Position numbers and translations under genes: made by a program. From positions 62,001 through 126,000 of the forward strand of contig NZ_JBISHH010000023.1 in NCBI RefSeq assembly GCF_045066735.1: a stretch of DNA of 64,000 nt. The letters are read 5' to 3'. A model generated the notes under the pieces. It did no database searches, was not told the origin of the DNA, and was given only the letters and a program-made list of their open reading frames with translations. Shown in pieces: positions 1-9,350 of this stretch. The number at the start of each line of letters is the position of its first letter. Position 1 is the stretch's first letter. The stretch is from Algibacter sp045066735. Its GTDB lineage: Bacteria; Bacteroidota; Bacteroidia; Flavobacteriales; Flavobacteriaceae.

Positions 1-279
1 GTGCTCAATATGCTCTTTATGCGCATCAACCTGATGTTCTCCAGATTTAGCATGAGCCGTCTCGCCATGTGCGTTTTCTTCTGCATGTGCATCATGAGCT
101 GGTGCCGCGTGAGCTACTTCCTCACCATGTCCTCCACCGTGATGCGCTTCTTCTGCTATTAAGGTTTCAACCTCTTCAAAAGATAAATGAGATGTAAAAA
201 AACCATAACCAACTCCTATTGCTCCTAAAAGCATTAGAATGAAAGAGAATGTCTTTAATTTATTTGAAAATGTGTACAT
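1..279 (-). CDS. actF: ActF, alternative complex III membrane subunit (3' part outside window)
   Basis: This is the start of a gene cut by the left window edge; 93 codons are visible from ATG at 279. It lies 22 bp after actE on the same strand, where actF (quinone-binding membrane subunit 2) normally sits. The visible part has a basic N-terminus, one hydrophobic segment (about residues 10-28), then a soluble stretch very rich in His, Ala and Glu (about residues 43-93, with HHGGGHGEE). Most ActF proteins have about ten membrane helices; only the first is here. The call rests on operon position and the N-terminal pattern, not on the core fold. Confidence 0.75.
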   Translation of the reverse strand, partial: MYTFSNKLKTFSFILMLLGAIGVGYGFFTSHLSFEEVETLIAEEAHHGGGHGEEVAHAAPAHDAHAEENAHGETAHAKSGEHQVDAHKEHIEH

Positions 280-301
280 ATCTATAATAATCTTATCAAT
301 C

Positions 302-853
302 TTACTTTTCTAAATCTGCCTTCAAGGTTAAAACATAGTCAACTACTTGCCAGCGTTCCTCTTCGTTAATTTGGTTAGCATACGATCCCATCGCATTTTT
401 ACCATAATAAATTGTATGATAAATACTTCCAGCATTTATTGCTCTACCAGCGTCATCATAACTTGGTATACCCAAGATTTTTTCACGCTTTACTAAGTTT
501 CCTTGTCCGTTACCTTTTGTACCATGACAGATTCCACAGTAAATATTGTATAACTCTTTTCCTCTTTCAGCGTCGATATCTTCTGCTCTTAAAGGACTTT
601 TCAATGTAGCTTTAGCTAGCTCATATCCAGCTGTAGAATTTTCAATATCAAAAGGTACATGTCCTCTTGCTACCGAACCTTCAACAGGTATTTGAGCCTC
701 TACTCCATCCTTAAAAGCCGCTTCACCATAAGTTTCATAACCAGCAGATTCATACATATTTGGCATGAACTGATAATTAGGTGCTGTATCTTTTTTACAA
801 GAAACAGCAAGTAAGACAACTGCAATTACTAATATTTTAATTAAGCTTTTCAT
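302..853 (-). CDS. actE: ActE, monoheme cytochrome c lipoprotein of alternative complex III
   Basis: 183 aa. The N-terminus is a lipoprotein signal (hydrophobic 4-17, lipobox LAVSC with Cys19), so the protein should be lipid-anchored on the periplasmic face. One c-type heme site is present, CGICH at 106-110, and Met155 in NAMGSY is the likely distal heme ligand. In alternative complex III this subunit passes electrons from the multiheme ActA toward the terminal oxidase. It follows actD after 8 bp and precedes actF. Confidence 0.9.
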   Translation of the reverse strand: MKSLIKILVIAVVLLAVSCKKDTAPNYQFMPNMYESAGYETYGEAAFKDGVEAQIPVEGSVARGHVPFDIENSTAGYELAKATLKSPLRAEDIDAERGKELYNIYCGICHGTKGNGQGNLVKREKILGIPSYDDAGRAINAGSIYHTIYYGKNAMGSYANQINEEERWQVVDYVLTLKADLEK

Positions 854-861
854 ACTTTAAA

Positions 862-1392
862 TTAATGTGCTTTATCAACTAAATTAATTTCTACTGCTCC
901 TGTTCCTGCTAATAAATCCTGTAGCTCCTTTTCATTTCCATTAACAGCAATTTCCATTAAGAAATGATCATCTGTTGTTCTTGGATCAGGGTTTTCTGCA
1001 TTTTTAAATGGCCACATTCTACTTCTTAAGTAAAAAGTAAGTACCATTAAGTGTGCTGAGAAAAACACCGTAAGTTCGAACATAATTGGTACGAAAGCAG
1101 GCATATTTTCAATATAGCTAAAACTAGGCTTACCACCGATGTTTTGAGGCCAATCTTCAATCATAATGAAATTCATCATAACCGTTGCTACAGTTAAACC
1201 AATTAAACCATAAATGAACGCTGTAATAGCGATACGTGTAGGCGCTAATCCCATGGCTTTGTCTAGTCCGTGAACTGGAAAAGGCGTATATATTTCTTCG
1301 ATGTGAAATCTCTCTGCCTTAACTTTTTTAACAGCAGACATTAATACATCATCATCTGTATAAATAGCGTGAATAACTTTTGAAGCTTCCAT
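862..1392 (-). CDS. actD: ActD, DUF3341 membrane subunit of alternative complex III
   Basis: 176 aa, DUF3341. A soluble N-terminal domain (1-55) is followed by two predicted membrane helices (about 58-78 and 100-122) and a short C-terminal tail. ActD is a structural membrane subunit of the complex with no cofactor motif, and none is seen here. It lies 9 bp downstream of actC and 8 bp upstream of actE in the act operon. Family and position agree. Confidence 0.9.
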   Translation of the reverse strand: MEASKVIHAIYTDDDVLMSAVKKVKAERFHIEEIYTPFPVHGLDKAMGLAPTRIAITAFIYGLIGLTVATVMMNFIMIEDWPQNIGGKPSFSYIENMPAFVPIMFELTVFFSAHLMVLTFYLRSRMWPFKNAENPDPRTTDDHFLMEIAVNGNEKELQDLLAGTGAVEINLVDKAH

Positions 1393-1401
1393 TGACTATA
1401 T

Positions 1402-3144
1402 TTAGTTTATTAAATTTTTAGCTTGTCCTGACCAATCATCACGTTCTGCTCTTCCTGGGAAAGAACCTGTAATTGAATCTAACAAGTCATACTCATTTTT
1501 TGTCATCTTACTAACCTGAAGGAATGTATAAATACCAATACTATTTAATACTTCTTCCATTTTAGGGCCAATACCATTAACTTTCTTCAAGTCATCGGCT
1601 GTTTGAGTATTAGCGTCAAAAGCCCCAATACTACCTAATAGGTTATTAACCTTTTCAGAAGTATCTTCCTGAACCGCTTCAACAGGTGGTTCAATAACAA
1701 CTTCAGTCTTTACTACTGGACCAGATGTTCTAGCATCAGCACCTGTTCCTGCTAAACTATCACCTCTTTCTCTAATGTTCTTGTAACGTTCACCAGAAGA
1801 TTTCAAAATAGTTTTAACCTCTGCTTGCGCAATTACAGGGAATGTTCTTGAATATAATAAGAATAATACAAAGAAGAATCCAATAGTTCCTACGAATATT
1901 CCAATATCAACAAATGTTGGTGAAAACATTGTCCATGATGATGGTAAGTAATCTCTATGCAACGATGTTACAATAATTACAAAACGTTCGAACCACATTC
2001 CTATGTTTACAACAATAGAGATAAAGAAAGAGAACATAATACTTGTTCTAAGTTTTTTAAACCACATAAACTGTGGCGAGAATACGTTACAAGACATCAT
2101 TGCCCAATATGCCCACCAGTAAGGTCCAGTTGCTCTGTTTAAGAACGCATATTGTTCGTACTCTACACCTGAATACCATGCAATAAATAACTCAGTAATA
2201 TATGCTACACCAACGATAGAACCCGTAATCATAATTACAATGTTCATTAATTCGATGTGTTGTACTGTAATATAATCTTCAAGGTTACATACCTTTCTCA
2301 TAATAATAAGAAGGGTATTTACCATAGCAAATCCAGAGAATACCGCACCAGCGACAAAGTATGGCGGAAAAATGGTAGTATGCCACCCTGGTATAACCGA
2401 TGTGGCAAAATCGAAAGATACAATAGTATGTACAGAAAGTACTAACGGCGTTGCTAAACCAGCAAGTACCAAAGATACTTCTTCAAAACGTTGCCAATCT
2501 TTTGCTCTACCAGACCAACCGAAACTTAATAAAGCGTAAATTTTCTTTTGAAAAGGCTTTACTGCACGATCCCTTAGCATAGCAAAATCAGGAAGTAAAC
2601 CTGTCCACCAGAACACTAATGATACTGATAAGTACGTAGAGATTGCAAATACATCCCAAAGTAACGGAGAGTTAAAGTTAACCCATAATGAACCAAATTG
2701 ATTCGGTATAGGTAACACCCAATATCCTAACCATGGACGACCCATGTGAATTACAGGGAATAAACCTGCCTGTACAACAGAGAAAATAGTCATCGCTTCC
2801 GCAGAACGGTTAATGGCCATTCTCCATTTTTGACGGAACAATAATAGTACTGCAGAAATAAGTGTTCCTGCGTGACCAATACCAACCCACCAAACGAAGT
2901 TAGTAATATCCCAAGCCCAACCTACGGTTTTGTTCAAACCCCAAGTTCCAATACCTGTTGAAATGGTATAAATAATACATCCTATACCCCAAAGGAAAGC
3001 TGCTAATGCTATAGAAAAAACTATCCACCATTGCTTATTTGCTTTTCCTTCTACAGGCTTGGCCACATCCACAGTAACATCATGGTATGATTTTTCGCCT
3101 GTAACTAAAGGTCTTCTAATAGGTGCTTCGTAATGAGACGCCAT
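1402..3144 (-). CDS. actC: ActC, NrfD/PsrC-type quinol-binding membrane subunit with C-terminal HhH-like domain
   Basis: 580 aa. Residues 35-440 contain about ten membrane helices of the NrfD/PsrC fold, the quinol-oxidising subunit of alternative complex III. ActC commonly ends soon after the last helix. Here a soluble tail follows: an acidic linker (about 460-515) and then a helix-hairpin-helix-like domain (517-580) with VNGIGPKMEEVL and the ending RAERDDWSGQAK. HhH domains of this type usually contact nucleic acid or protein; its role on a respiratory complex is unknown. It lies 28 bp after actB and 9 bp before actD. Confidence 0.9.
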   Translation of the reverse strand: MASHYEAPIRRPLVTGEKSYHDVTVDVAKPVEGKANKQWWIVFSIALAAFLWGIGCIIYTISTGIGTWGLNKTVGWAWDITNFVWWVGIGHAGTLISAVLLLFRQKWRMAINRSAEAMTIFSVVQAGLFPVIHMGRPWLGYWVLPIPNQFGSLWVNFNSPLLWDVFAISTYLSVSLVFWWTGLLPDFAMLRDRAVKPFQKKIYALLSFGWSGRAKDWQRFEEVSLVLAGLATPLVLSVHTIVSFDFATSVIPGWHTTIFPPYFVAGAVFSGFAMVNTLLIIMRKVCNLEDYITVQHIELMNIVIMITGSIVGVAYITELFIAWYSGVEYEQYAFLNRATGPYWWAYWAMMSCNVFSPQFMWFKKLRTSIMFSFFISIVVNIGMWFERFVIIVTSLHRDYLPSSWTMFSPTFVDIGIFVGTIGFFFVLFLLYSRTFPVIAQAEVKTILKSSGERYKNIRERGDSLAGTGADARTSGPVVKTEVVIEPPVEAVQEDTSEKVNNLLGSIGAFDANTQTADDLKKVNGIGPKMEEVLNSIGIYTFLQVSKMTKNEYDLLDSITGSFPGRAERDDWSGQAKNLIN

Positions 3145-3172
3145 AATTATATAATTGATTCTTTAATTAGAT

Positions 3173-6100
3173 TTATGCTTCGGTTGTATTTCTCACTTTT
3201 GTATGATATTGCACATTAGGCTTTGTGCCAACGTGTTCTAACAAGTGATACATACGGTTATCTTCTTTAAGTTTTGCAACTTGACTTTCTTCATCATTGA
3301 TATCTCCAAATACCATTGCACCACTACTACAAGCAGCAGAACAAGCTGTTTGGAACTCACCATCTTTAATAACACGTCCATCACGTTTAGCATCAAGAAT
3401 AGTTTTTTGTGTCATTTGTATACACATAGAACATTTTTCCATAACACCACGAGAACGTACTACAACATCTGGATTTAATACCATACGTCCTAAATCATCA
3501 TTCATATGATAATCGAACTCATCGTTTCCATTATATAAGAACCAGTTAAAACGACGCACTTTATAAGGGCAGTTGTTAGCACAATATCTTGTACCTACAC
3601 AACGGTTATAAGCCATGTGGTTTTGACCCTGACGACCGTGTGATGTTGCTGCCACAGGGCATACAGTTTCACAAGGTGCGTGGTTACAATGTTGACACAT
3701 GATTGGTTGGAAAGCGACTTGAGGATTCTCTGAAGGATGCTCCATTTCACCAAACTCACTTAATGAACTTCCTAAACCAGAAATATTCTCTTTCTTTTCG
3801 TTATCACCATCAAAAGATTCTTCTGACGAATAATATCTATCGATACGTAACCAGTGCATATCGCGACTTCTACGTACCTCAGACTTACCAACTACTGGTA
3901 CATTGTTTTCTGCATGACAAGCTATAACACATGCCCCACAACCTGTACAAGAATTTAAGTCTATAGATAAGTTGAAGTGATGACCAATAGAACGATCAAA
4001 CTCATCCCATAAATCAACTTTCGGATCTGTAACAGCAGTTTCTTTATGATTTAAAGAAACCATAGCCATAGGGTTCCACTCTTGTTTATCTTTAGTATTA
4101 AATATTTCTAAAGAAGTTTCTTTAATAATATCTCCACGCCCCATTAAAGTATTGTGCAATTGTACTGAAGCAAATTCATGCTCACCAGCTGCAGCCTCAA
4201 CAGTTACGTTTTGTACTGTATTGAAGTTATGATAGAAAGCAAAGGCATTTACACCTGTTTGCATCTCTTCTTTTAATCCTTTTGTTTTACCGTAACCAAA
4301 AGATAATCCAACAGAACCTTTAGCTTGTCCTGGTTGTATTAAAACTGGTATAGTTAAACTGACACCATTAACAGTCACATTTGCATAACTACCATTTAAC
4401 GCGCCATTGGCAACGTGCTTGTTCATTAAACCTAATGCTTCCGCATCAGCTTTAGAAACTGTTAAATAGTTATCCCAAGATGTTCTAGTAATTGGATCTG
4501 GAAACTCTTGTAACCATGGGTTGTTGGCTTGTTGCCCATCTCCCATACCTACTTTTGTATATAGTGATAATTCTAATCCGTTTGAAGTAGCAGAAGACAC
4601 TAAAGCTTTCGCTGCAGCTACACCTCCAATTACAGAAACTCCATTAACACTATTACTAGTATTTACCGTTGAAGTAGATGTTGTTGTAATGTATTCATCT
4701 TTATCTTCCTTTTTAATACCAACTCCTACAGCTACATCATGAATAAGTCCACCAACCAAAGTTCGATCTTTCTTATCCTTTAATTCTGTTGTTGATGTTG
4801 ATACCGTTTTAGTTGAAGCTTCATTTAAACCTCCAATAGAAGAACCGTATACAAAAACACCATCGTGTAATGCTTGATTGAACGAATTCCCACCTAATAC
4901 GCTAGAATTCCAATTGTTCTTAATATAATCGTGAAAAGTATCTTCATTACCTGTCCATTTTAATAAAGCATCTTGAAACTGACGCGTATCAAATAATGGG
5001 CGGATAGTGGGTTGCATTAAAGAATAATGACCTTTTTTGATTTCAACATCTCCCCAAGACTCTAAGTAATGTGGCGCTGCCGCTATATATTCTGTTTGAG
5101 TTGAAGTCTCATCTTCCTTTAAAGAAAAAGCGATTGACAATTCAACGTTCTTTAATCCTTCTGAAAAGTCTGAAGCGTTTGCTAAGCTATAAACCGGATT
5201 AACCCCGCTCATGATAACCGCACCAACTTTCCCAGCTTTCATATCTGCGACTAATTTAGTCACTGCTTTATCGCTACCTTGTCTAGTCTTTATTGGAGTA
5301 CTAGGATCGAAAGCTTTACTCTGTAATGCTGCGTTTATTTCTAAAGCAATAGTTTGAGCATTCACATCTTGAATGCCAGTAATTACAACAGCGTTACTTC
5401 CTGCCTTCTTAATTTGAGATGCTGCATTTTTAACAGCTTCGTCAATTTTCGCAGGCAATGTTCCAGAAACAGAACCTCCAACAACATAACTATATAATTT
5501 AGCTAAAGCTATTTTTTGTTCTGATGGAGTTAATGGCACACGCTTATCAGCATTTGCACCAGTAAGAGACATATTCGATTCAAACTGAATATGACGAGAC
5601 ATTTTACCGTGATTAGGCACTTTGTTTTTCGCATATCCTGAATCAAAACCTCCACCTTGCCAATCTCCTAAGAAATCAGCTCCAATAGAAACGATAGTCA
5701 TTGCTTTAGAAAAATCGTAATTTGCTAACCCGCGCTCACCATATTTAGCTTGGTAAGCATCAAGAGCAGCAGATTCTGATATTGCATCATAAACCACGTG
5801 GTTTACATTGCCATACTTATTTTTAAACTCAGAGATTAACTTATCAGTAGAAGGACTAGCAAAAGTTTGTGTTAACAACACAATATTCTTGTTTGCCGCA
5901 GCTAACTCTGTTAATTTCTTAGTTGTTTCATTATCAAATGTATCCCAAGAAATAGAACCTCCAGCCTTTTTGGGACCTTGAACTCTTAAACTATCATACA
6001 ATCCCAATACAGAAGCATTAACTCTTGCGTTAGCACTACCATTGGTAGAAGCCATCACATTATTCTGAATTTTAATTGGACGACCCTCACGAGTTTTTAC

Positions 6101-6430
6101 TAAAACACTAGCAAAATCAAAACCATTCGCTATAGTAGTTGCGTAATAGTTAGCAACACCAGGAATAATTTCTGTTGGTTGTACTACATAAGGTATCGAC
6201 TTTTTAACAGGACCCTCACAAGCAGCTAAAGTAGCAGCAGCTGTACTAAACCCAACATACTTTAAGAAATCGCGACGCGTTGTAGAGCTTTCTTCTAATG
6301 TATCTTTATCTCCTAAAAATTCATCAGTAGGAATTTCAGCTACAAACTCGTTTTGTTTAAGCGTCTCAACAATAGAGCTATTTTCGTTTAGCTCTTCAAC
6401 ACTTTTCCAGTATTTCTTGTTTGATGACAT
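3173..6430 (-). CDS. actB: ActB, iron-sulfur / molybdopterin-oxidoreductase-like subunit
   Basis: 1085 aa. A Tat-like signal is internal (TTRRDFLKYVGF, Arg52-Arg53) and ends in a lipobox-like LAAC (Cys71), so the large periplasmic domain may be lipid-anchored. Residues 80-780 correspond to the molybdopterin-oxidoreductase-like region, which in ActB proteins carries no Mo cofactor. The C-terminal part (about 820-1050) is a ferredoxin-like domain with four cluster motifs: CTGCGACVIAC, CQHCNHAPCETVCP, CVGTRYCANNCPY and CSMCIQM with CSAACSSGA. ActB relays electrons between ActC and ActA. A 250-residue Ser/Thr/Val-rich stretch between the two regions looks less conserved. It lies between actA and actC. 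Confidence 0.93.
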   Translation of the reverse strand: MSSNKKYWKSVEELNENSSIVETLKQNEFVAEIPTDEFLGDKDTLEESSTTRRDFLKYVGFSTAAATLAACEGPVKKSIPYVVQPTEIIPGVANYYATTIANGFDFASVLVKTREGRPIKIQNNVMASTNGSANARVNASVLGLYDSLRVQGPKKAGGSISWDTFDNETTKKLTELAAANKNIVLLTQTFASPSTDKLISEFKNKYGNVNHVVYDAISESAALDAYQAKYGERGLANYDFSKAMTIVSIGADFLGDWQGGGFDSGYAKNKVPNHGKMSRHIQFESNMSLTGANADKRVPLTPSEQKIALAKLYSYVVGGSVSGTLPAKIDEAVKNAASQIKKAGSNAVVITGIQDVNAQTIALEINAALQSKAFDPSTPIKTRQGSDKAVTKLVADMKAGKVGAVIMSGVNPVYSLANASDFSEGLKNVELSIAFSLKEDETSTQTEYIAAAPHYLESWGDVEIKKGHYSLMQPTIRPLFDTRQFQDALLKWTGNEDTFHDYIKNNWNSSVLGGNSFNQALHDGVFVYGSSIGGLNEASTKTVSTSTTELKDKKDRTLVGGLIHDVAVGVGIKKEDKDEYITTTSTSTVNTSNSVNGVSVIGGVAAAKALVSSATSNGLELSLYTKVGMGDGQQANNPWLQEFPDPITRTSWDNYLTVSKADAEALGLMNKHVANGALNGSYANVTVNGVSLTIPVLIQPGQAKGSVGLSFGYGKTKGLKEEMQTGVNAFAFYHNFNTVQNVTVEAAAGEHEFASVQLHNTLMGRGDIIKETSLEIFNTKDKQEWNPMAMVSLNHKETAVTDPKVDLWDEFDRSIGHHFNLSIDLNSCTGCGACVIACHAENNVPVVGKSEVRRSRDMHWLRIDRYYSSEESFDGDNEKKENISGLGSSLSEFGEMEHPSENPQVAFQPIMCQHCNHAPCETVCPVAATSHGRQGQNHMAYNRCVGTRYCANNCPYKVRRFNWFLYNGNDEFDYHMNDDLGRMVLNPDVVVRSRGVMEKCSMCIQMTQKTILDAKRDGRVIKDGEFQTACSAACSSGAMVFGDINDEESQVAKLKEDNRMYHLLEHVGTKPNVQYHTKVRNTTEA

Positions 6431-6502
6431 ATTATATAATTGAATTACTTCTTATTAATTTTTTAAAAATCTCTGCCTTAGCAGAAAAGAAAAACTGTTT
6501 TT

Positions 6503-7840
6503 TTAGTAGTGACACTTACCACATTCTAACCCGCCCATTTGAGCAGCTGTTAACTTATCCACGCCATACTTCTTAGATAATTCATCATGAATTTTAGTAT
6601 AGTAAGCATTGTCTTTAACGTTAACATCTGTTTCTCTGTGACAATTGATACACCAGCCCATTGTTAAAGGAGCATGTTGATAAACAACTTCCATTTCTTC
6701 AACAGGACCATGGCATGTTTGACACTCAACACCTGCAACTGTTACGTGTTGCGAGTGGTTAAAGTATGCAAAATCTGGCAAATTGTGAATACGAACCCAT
6801 TTTACTGGACTAGATTCACCTGTATATTTTTGCTCAGCATCATCCCATCCTGCAGCAGCGTATAATTTTTTGATTTCACCATCGTAAAAATCTTTAGAGT
6901 ACTCCGGAGTTGTTTCGCCGTTGTATTCGTAAATAGATTTATGACAGTTCATACAAACATTTAATGAAGGAATACCTGAAGTTTTACTAACCCTAGCAGA
7001 AGAATGACAGTATTTACAATCTACACCGTTATCACCAGCATGTATTTTGTGCGAGAAATGAATAGGTTGTACAGGTTGATATCCTTGATCTACCCCTATC
7101 TGAGATAAATAACCATAAACAAAATAAGCACTCGATAGTAAAAAGAAGATGGTAACCACCATTACCAAAAATTGGTTTTGTACAAATGCCTTCCAAATTG
7201 GAGTTCTTTGTGAGTCTTCTGGCAATTCTATATTCGAGGCTACGGCATAACGACGTAATGTTTTATTTACTAAATATAAACCAGCAGCTAAAAGCATAAA
7301 CAAAATAGCCAATGCTCCTAAAATAATTTCATTTGAAATTCCTCCTGATGATTCTGATGCTTGAGTAACAACCGCTCCACCTGCAGGTGCAACTGGCGCT
7401 TTCTTTTCTTCAGCAGTGTATGCCAAAATGTTGCTGATATCATCATCGGATAATTGTGGGAAAGCCGTCATGGCAGCACCACCATACTCGTTGTAAACCT
7501 TATTCGCATAAGAGTCTCCTGATTTAATAAGCCCTGAACTGTTACGAATCCATGCTTGAATCCAGTCACGATCTAAACCTTGCTCGTCAGACAAACGCGC
7601 CTCTACATTACGTAAAGCCGGACCGGTCATTTTCTTGTCTAATTGATGACAAGCCGCACAATTGGCATTGAATAAAGATTTTCCTTTCGCTGGATCGCCT
7701 TCCTGAGCAGAAAGGACTGATGTAAACGCTAATAAAATAATTAAGCTGAAACTAAGAGTGTTTTTACTTAATATACGGTGAATCACCTGTCTCATATTGT
7801 TGGTTAAATTAACTTCTAAACTTTGGTATGATTTTTTCAT
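6503..7840 (-). CDS. actA: ActA, multiheme cytochrome c subunit with fused monoheme domain
   Basis: 445 aa, first gene of the act operon. It has a signal peptide or first helix (about 28-46), then a class I cytochrome c domain with CAACH (61-65), a helix at 172-191, a second at 223-245, and a pentaheme domain with CKYCH (275), CMNCH (296), CQTCH (373), CINCH (397) and CGKCH (440), one residue before the end. That makes six heme motifs. ATG at 7795 is an alternative start giving a more compact signal sequence. A TACTTTTG -7 element 42 bp upstream fits either start. The N-terminal monoheme fusion is the notable feature. Confidence 0.92.
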   Translation of the reverse strand: MKKSYQSLEVNLTNNMRQVIHRILSKNTLSFSLIILLAFTSVLSAQEGDPAKGKSLFNANCAACHQLDKKMTGPALRNVEARLSDEQGLDRDWIQAWIRNSSGLIKSGDSYANKVYNEYGGAAMTAFPQLSDDDISNILAYTAEEKKAPVAPAGGAVVTQASESSGGISNEIILGALAILFMLLAAGLYLVNKTLRRYAVASNIELPEDSQRTPIWKAFVQNQFLVMVVTIFFLLSSAYFVYGYLSQIGVDQGYQPVQPIHFSHKIHAGDNGVDCKYCHSSARVSKTSGIPSLNVCMNCHKSIYEYNGETTPEYSKDFYDGEIKKLYAAAGWDDAEQKYTGESSPVKWVRIHNLPDFAYFNHSQHVTVAGVECQTCHGPVEEMEVVYQHAPLTMGWCINCHRETDVNVKDNAYYTKIHDELSKKYGVDKLTAAQMGGLECGKCHY

Positions 7841-7881
7841 TACTAATAATTGAAAAAAAATACAGTTAAAAAAATCTCTCG

Positions 7882-7889
7882 CAAAAGTA
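7882..7889 (-). promoter_or_regulatory. -7 promoter element of the act operon
   Basis: The minus strand reads TACTTTTG, an exact match to the Bacteroidota -7 consensus TAnnTTTG. Transcription would start near 7876, about 36 bases before the actA ATG at 7840. I see no clear TTG -33 box at the usual spacing. Confidence 0.6.
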
Positions 7890-7987
7890 ATATTAAAAGT
7901 CGATTTTAGAAATGATAGCGCAGGTATAATTGATAATTTAGAGAGATTCTAAATAAAGAAAACAACTAATAATTTGATTGCAACGTA

Positions 7988-7995
7988 TATCTTTG
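7988..7995 (+). promoter_or_regulatory. -7 promoter element of the SPOR gene
   Basis: TATCTTTG matches TAnnTTTG. Start of transcription would be near 8001, which lies downstream of an in-frame upstream start at 7974 and so supports ATG 8013 as the real start. Confidence 0.55.
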
Positions 7996-8012
7996 CACAA
8001 AATAATTTGAAA

Positions 8013-8411
8013 ATGAACCCATTGAAAACAAAATTAACTTTGTTACCCCTTTTAGCACTGTTGCTTACATCTGCAATAAGTTTTTCACAAGAAGGCCATG
8101 TTTCTATAAATCAAGACCAAAACATTGCTGTTTTACTAGATTTAAAAAAGGAAATGAACAAAAACGAACATGATTCCGATCGTTACAAAATACAAATCTA
8201 CTCTGGAAATCGCTCTGCTGCTCAAAACGCAAAAGCCGATTTTAACCAATCGTTCTCAGAATGGAATCCGACTATAGAATATGAAACACCAAATTTTAAA
8301 ATTTGGGCGGGTAACTTTAGCACACGTTTAGAAGCAGATCGGGCTCTTAAAAAAATTAAGAAAAAATTTCCGAGTGCTTTTATTTTTAAACCTAAGAAAG
8401 AGAAAAAATAA
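8013..8411 (+). CDS. SPOR domain-containing secreted protein
   Basis: 132 aa from ATG 8013; the reading frame is open from 7974 but the promoter lies inside that extension. A signal peptide (about 1-28, ending FSQ) is followed by a SPOR domain at about 50-125 with RYKIQIYSGNR and a second strand FKIWAGNFSTRLEADRAL. SPOR domains bind denuded peptidoglycan glycan strands at division sites or scaffold other envelope functions. The protein is a minimal SPOR protein with a Lys-rich C-terminal end. It stands alone, divergent from the act operon. Confidence 0.8.
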   Translation: MNPLKTKLTLLPLLALLLTSAISFSQEGHVSINQDQNIAVLLDLKKEMNKNEHDSDRYKIQIYSGNRSAAQNAKADFNQSFSEWNPTIEYETPNFKIWAGNFSTRLEADRALKKIKKKFPSAFIFKPKKEKK

Positions 8412-8425
8412 AACTATTACATGTT

Positions 8426-8767
8426 TCAAACCCCATAAACTAAGTTGTCTATTTTCGCAAATACGACAACTTTTTTTATTTCATCTATTTTTTCTTCCAT
8501 AGCTTCATGATTTAAAAAAAGCTCACTAAACCCAATGATATCTTGAGACAAGGCTTTTTTAAATTTAAAATATGGATGGCCTTCCGTAGAAGTAAGACGA
8601 AGATAATATTTATTGTTTACAGCCTGTTGCCTAAATAATTGAAGTTTCCTTAAACAAATAAACTTTGAAGAAAATCCTGTGCTTATAAAACTAATATGCT
8701 TAGCATCAGTTTTTAAAAAAAACCGATACAAACCATTGTTATCTGTATAAATTTTGAAAAGTGCCAT
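8426..8767 (-). CDS. Hypothetical protein, possible DUF1508 (YegP-like)
   Basis: 113 aa, no signal peptide or membrane helix. Two similar beta-rich halves are visible: FKIYTDNNGLYRFFLKTDAK with a following GFSSKFICLRKLQLF, and YYLRLTSTEGHPYFKF with ALSQDIIGFSELF. This resembles the tandem repeat of DUF1508/UPF0339, whose function is unclear, but conserved Asn/Gly positions are degenerate, so the call is tentative. It is convergent with the SPOR gene (14 bp gap). Confidence 0.5.
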   Translation of the reverse strand: MALFKIYTDNNGLYRFFLKTDAKHISFISTGFSSKFICLRKLQLFRQQAVNNKYYLRLTSTEGHPYFKFKKALSQDIIGFSELFLNHEAMEEKIDEIKKVVVFAKIDNLVYGV

Positions 8768-8909
8768 TTTGAGAGAATTAAACTATAACGTTTAATATTA
8801 GACACTTAAACCGAAATAAAGTCACAAATTAATACAAGTCACAACCCATTAAAACGTACTGAGTTACTTTAGAACCTGTAAAGAAATTCGTGAAATATAA
8901 TAATTGGTA

Positions 8910-9239
8910 TTAACTTTCCGGAGCAAGCTCTACTTCCAAACCTTCCATTTCGGGCGTCATTTGTATCTGACAACCTAAACGACTGTTATCCTTAACGTCA
9001 AAAGCTTCAGATAGCATTGCTTCTTCGTCATCACCCATTTCAGGTAATTCTGTATCACTTAAAACATAACATTGGCAAGAAGCACACATAGCCATACCGC
9101 CACAAACACCTATAGTTCCTTCTGGCGCCAATTCGTAAGAACGAACAACCTCCATTAAATTCATTGCCATATCTGTTGGAGCAACAATTTCGTGTTTTAC
9201 ACCGTCTCTATCTGTGATTTTAATATTTATGTCTTGCAT
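8910..9239 (-). CDS. 2Fe-2S ferredoxin (adrenodoxin/Isc type)
   Basis: 109 aa, cytoplasmic. Cluster ligands follow the C-x5-C-x2-C...C pattern: CGGMAMCASC followed about 40 residues later by LGCQI. The acidic C-terminal half and the ending EGLEVELAPES fit vertebrate-type/adrenodoxin-like ferredoxins, which deliver electrons to Fe-S assembly or to oxygenases. It lies next to the Fe-S biogenesis genes nfu and mrp but is separated from them by a strong terminator and has its own promoter. Partner reductase is not in the window. Confidence 0.85.
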   Translation of the reverse strand: MQDINIKITDRDGVKHEIVAPTDMAMNLMEVVRSYELAPEGTIGVCGGMAMCASCQCYVLSDTELPEMGDDEEAMLSEAFDVKDNSRLGCQIQMTPEMEGLEVELAPES

Positions 9240-9285
9240 GGTACTATTTTGTAATTCAATTAGTGATACGTCATAAGTCGTGCCA

Positions 9286-9293
9286 CAAATTTA
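9286..9293 (-). promoter_or_regulatory. -7 promoter element of the ferredoxin gene
   Basis: Minus strand TAAATTTG matches TAnnTTTG; predicted start near 9280, about 40 bases before the ATG at 9239. Confidence 0.55.
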
Positions 9294-9350
9294 AGTTTTG
9301 TGTCTTTAATTTTAATACTTTTCTAAGGGAAAATAGAAACGATTACAAAA

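Noticed and set aside
7974..8012. Upstream start for the SPOR protein
   Set aside because: The TATCTTTG -7 element lies inside this extension, so transcription starts after it; ATG 8013 also gives a proper signal peptide.
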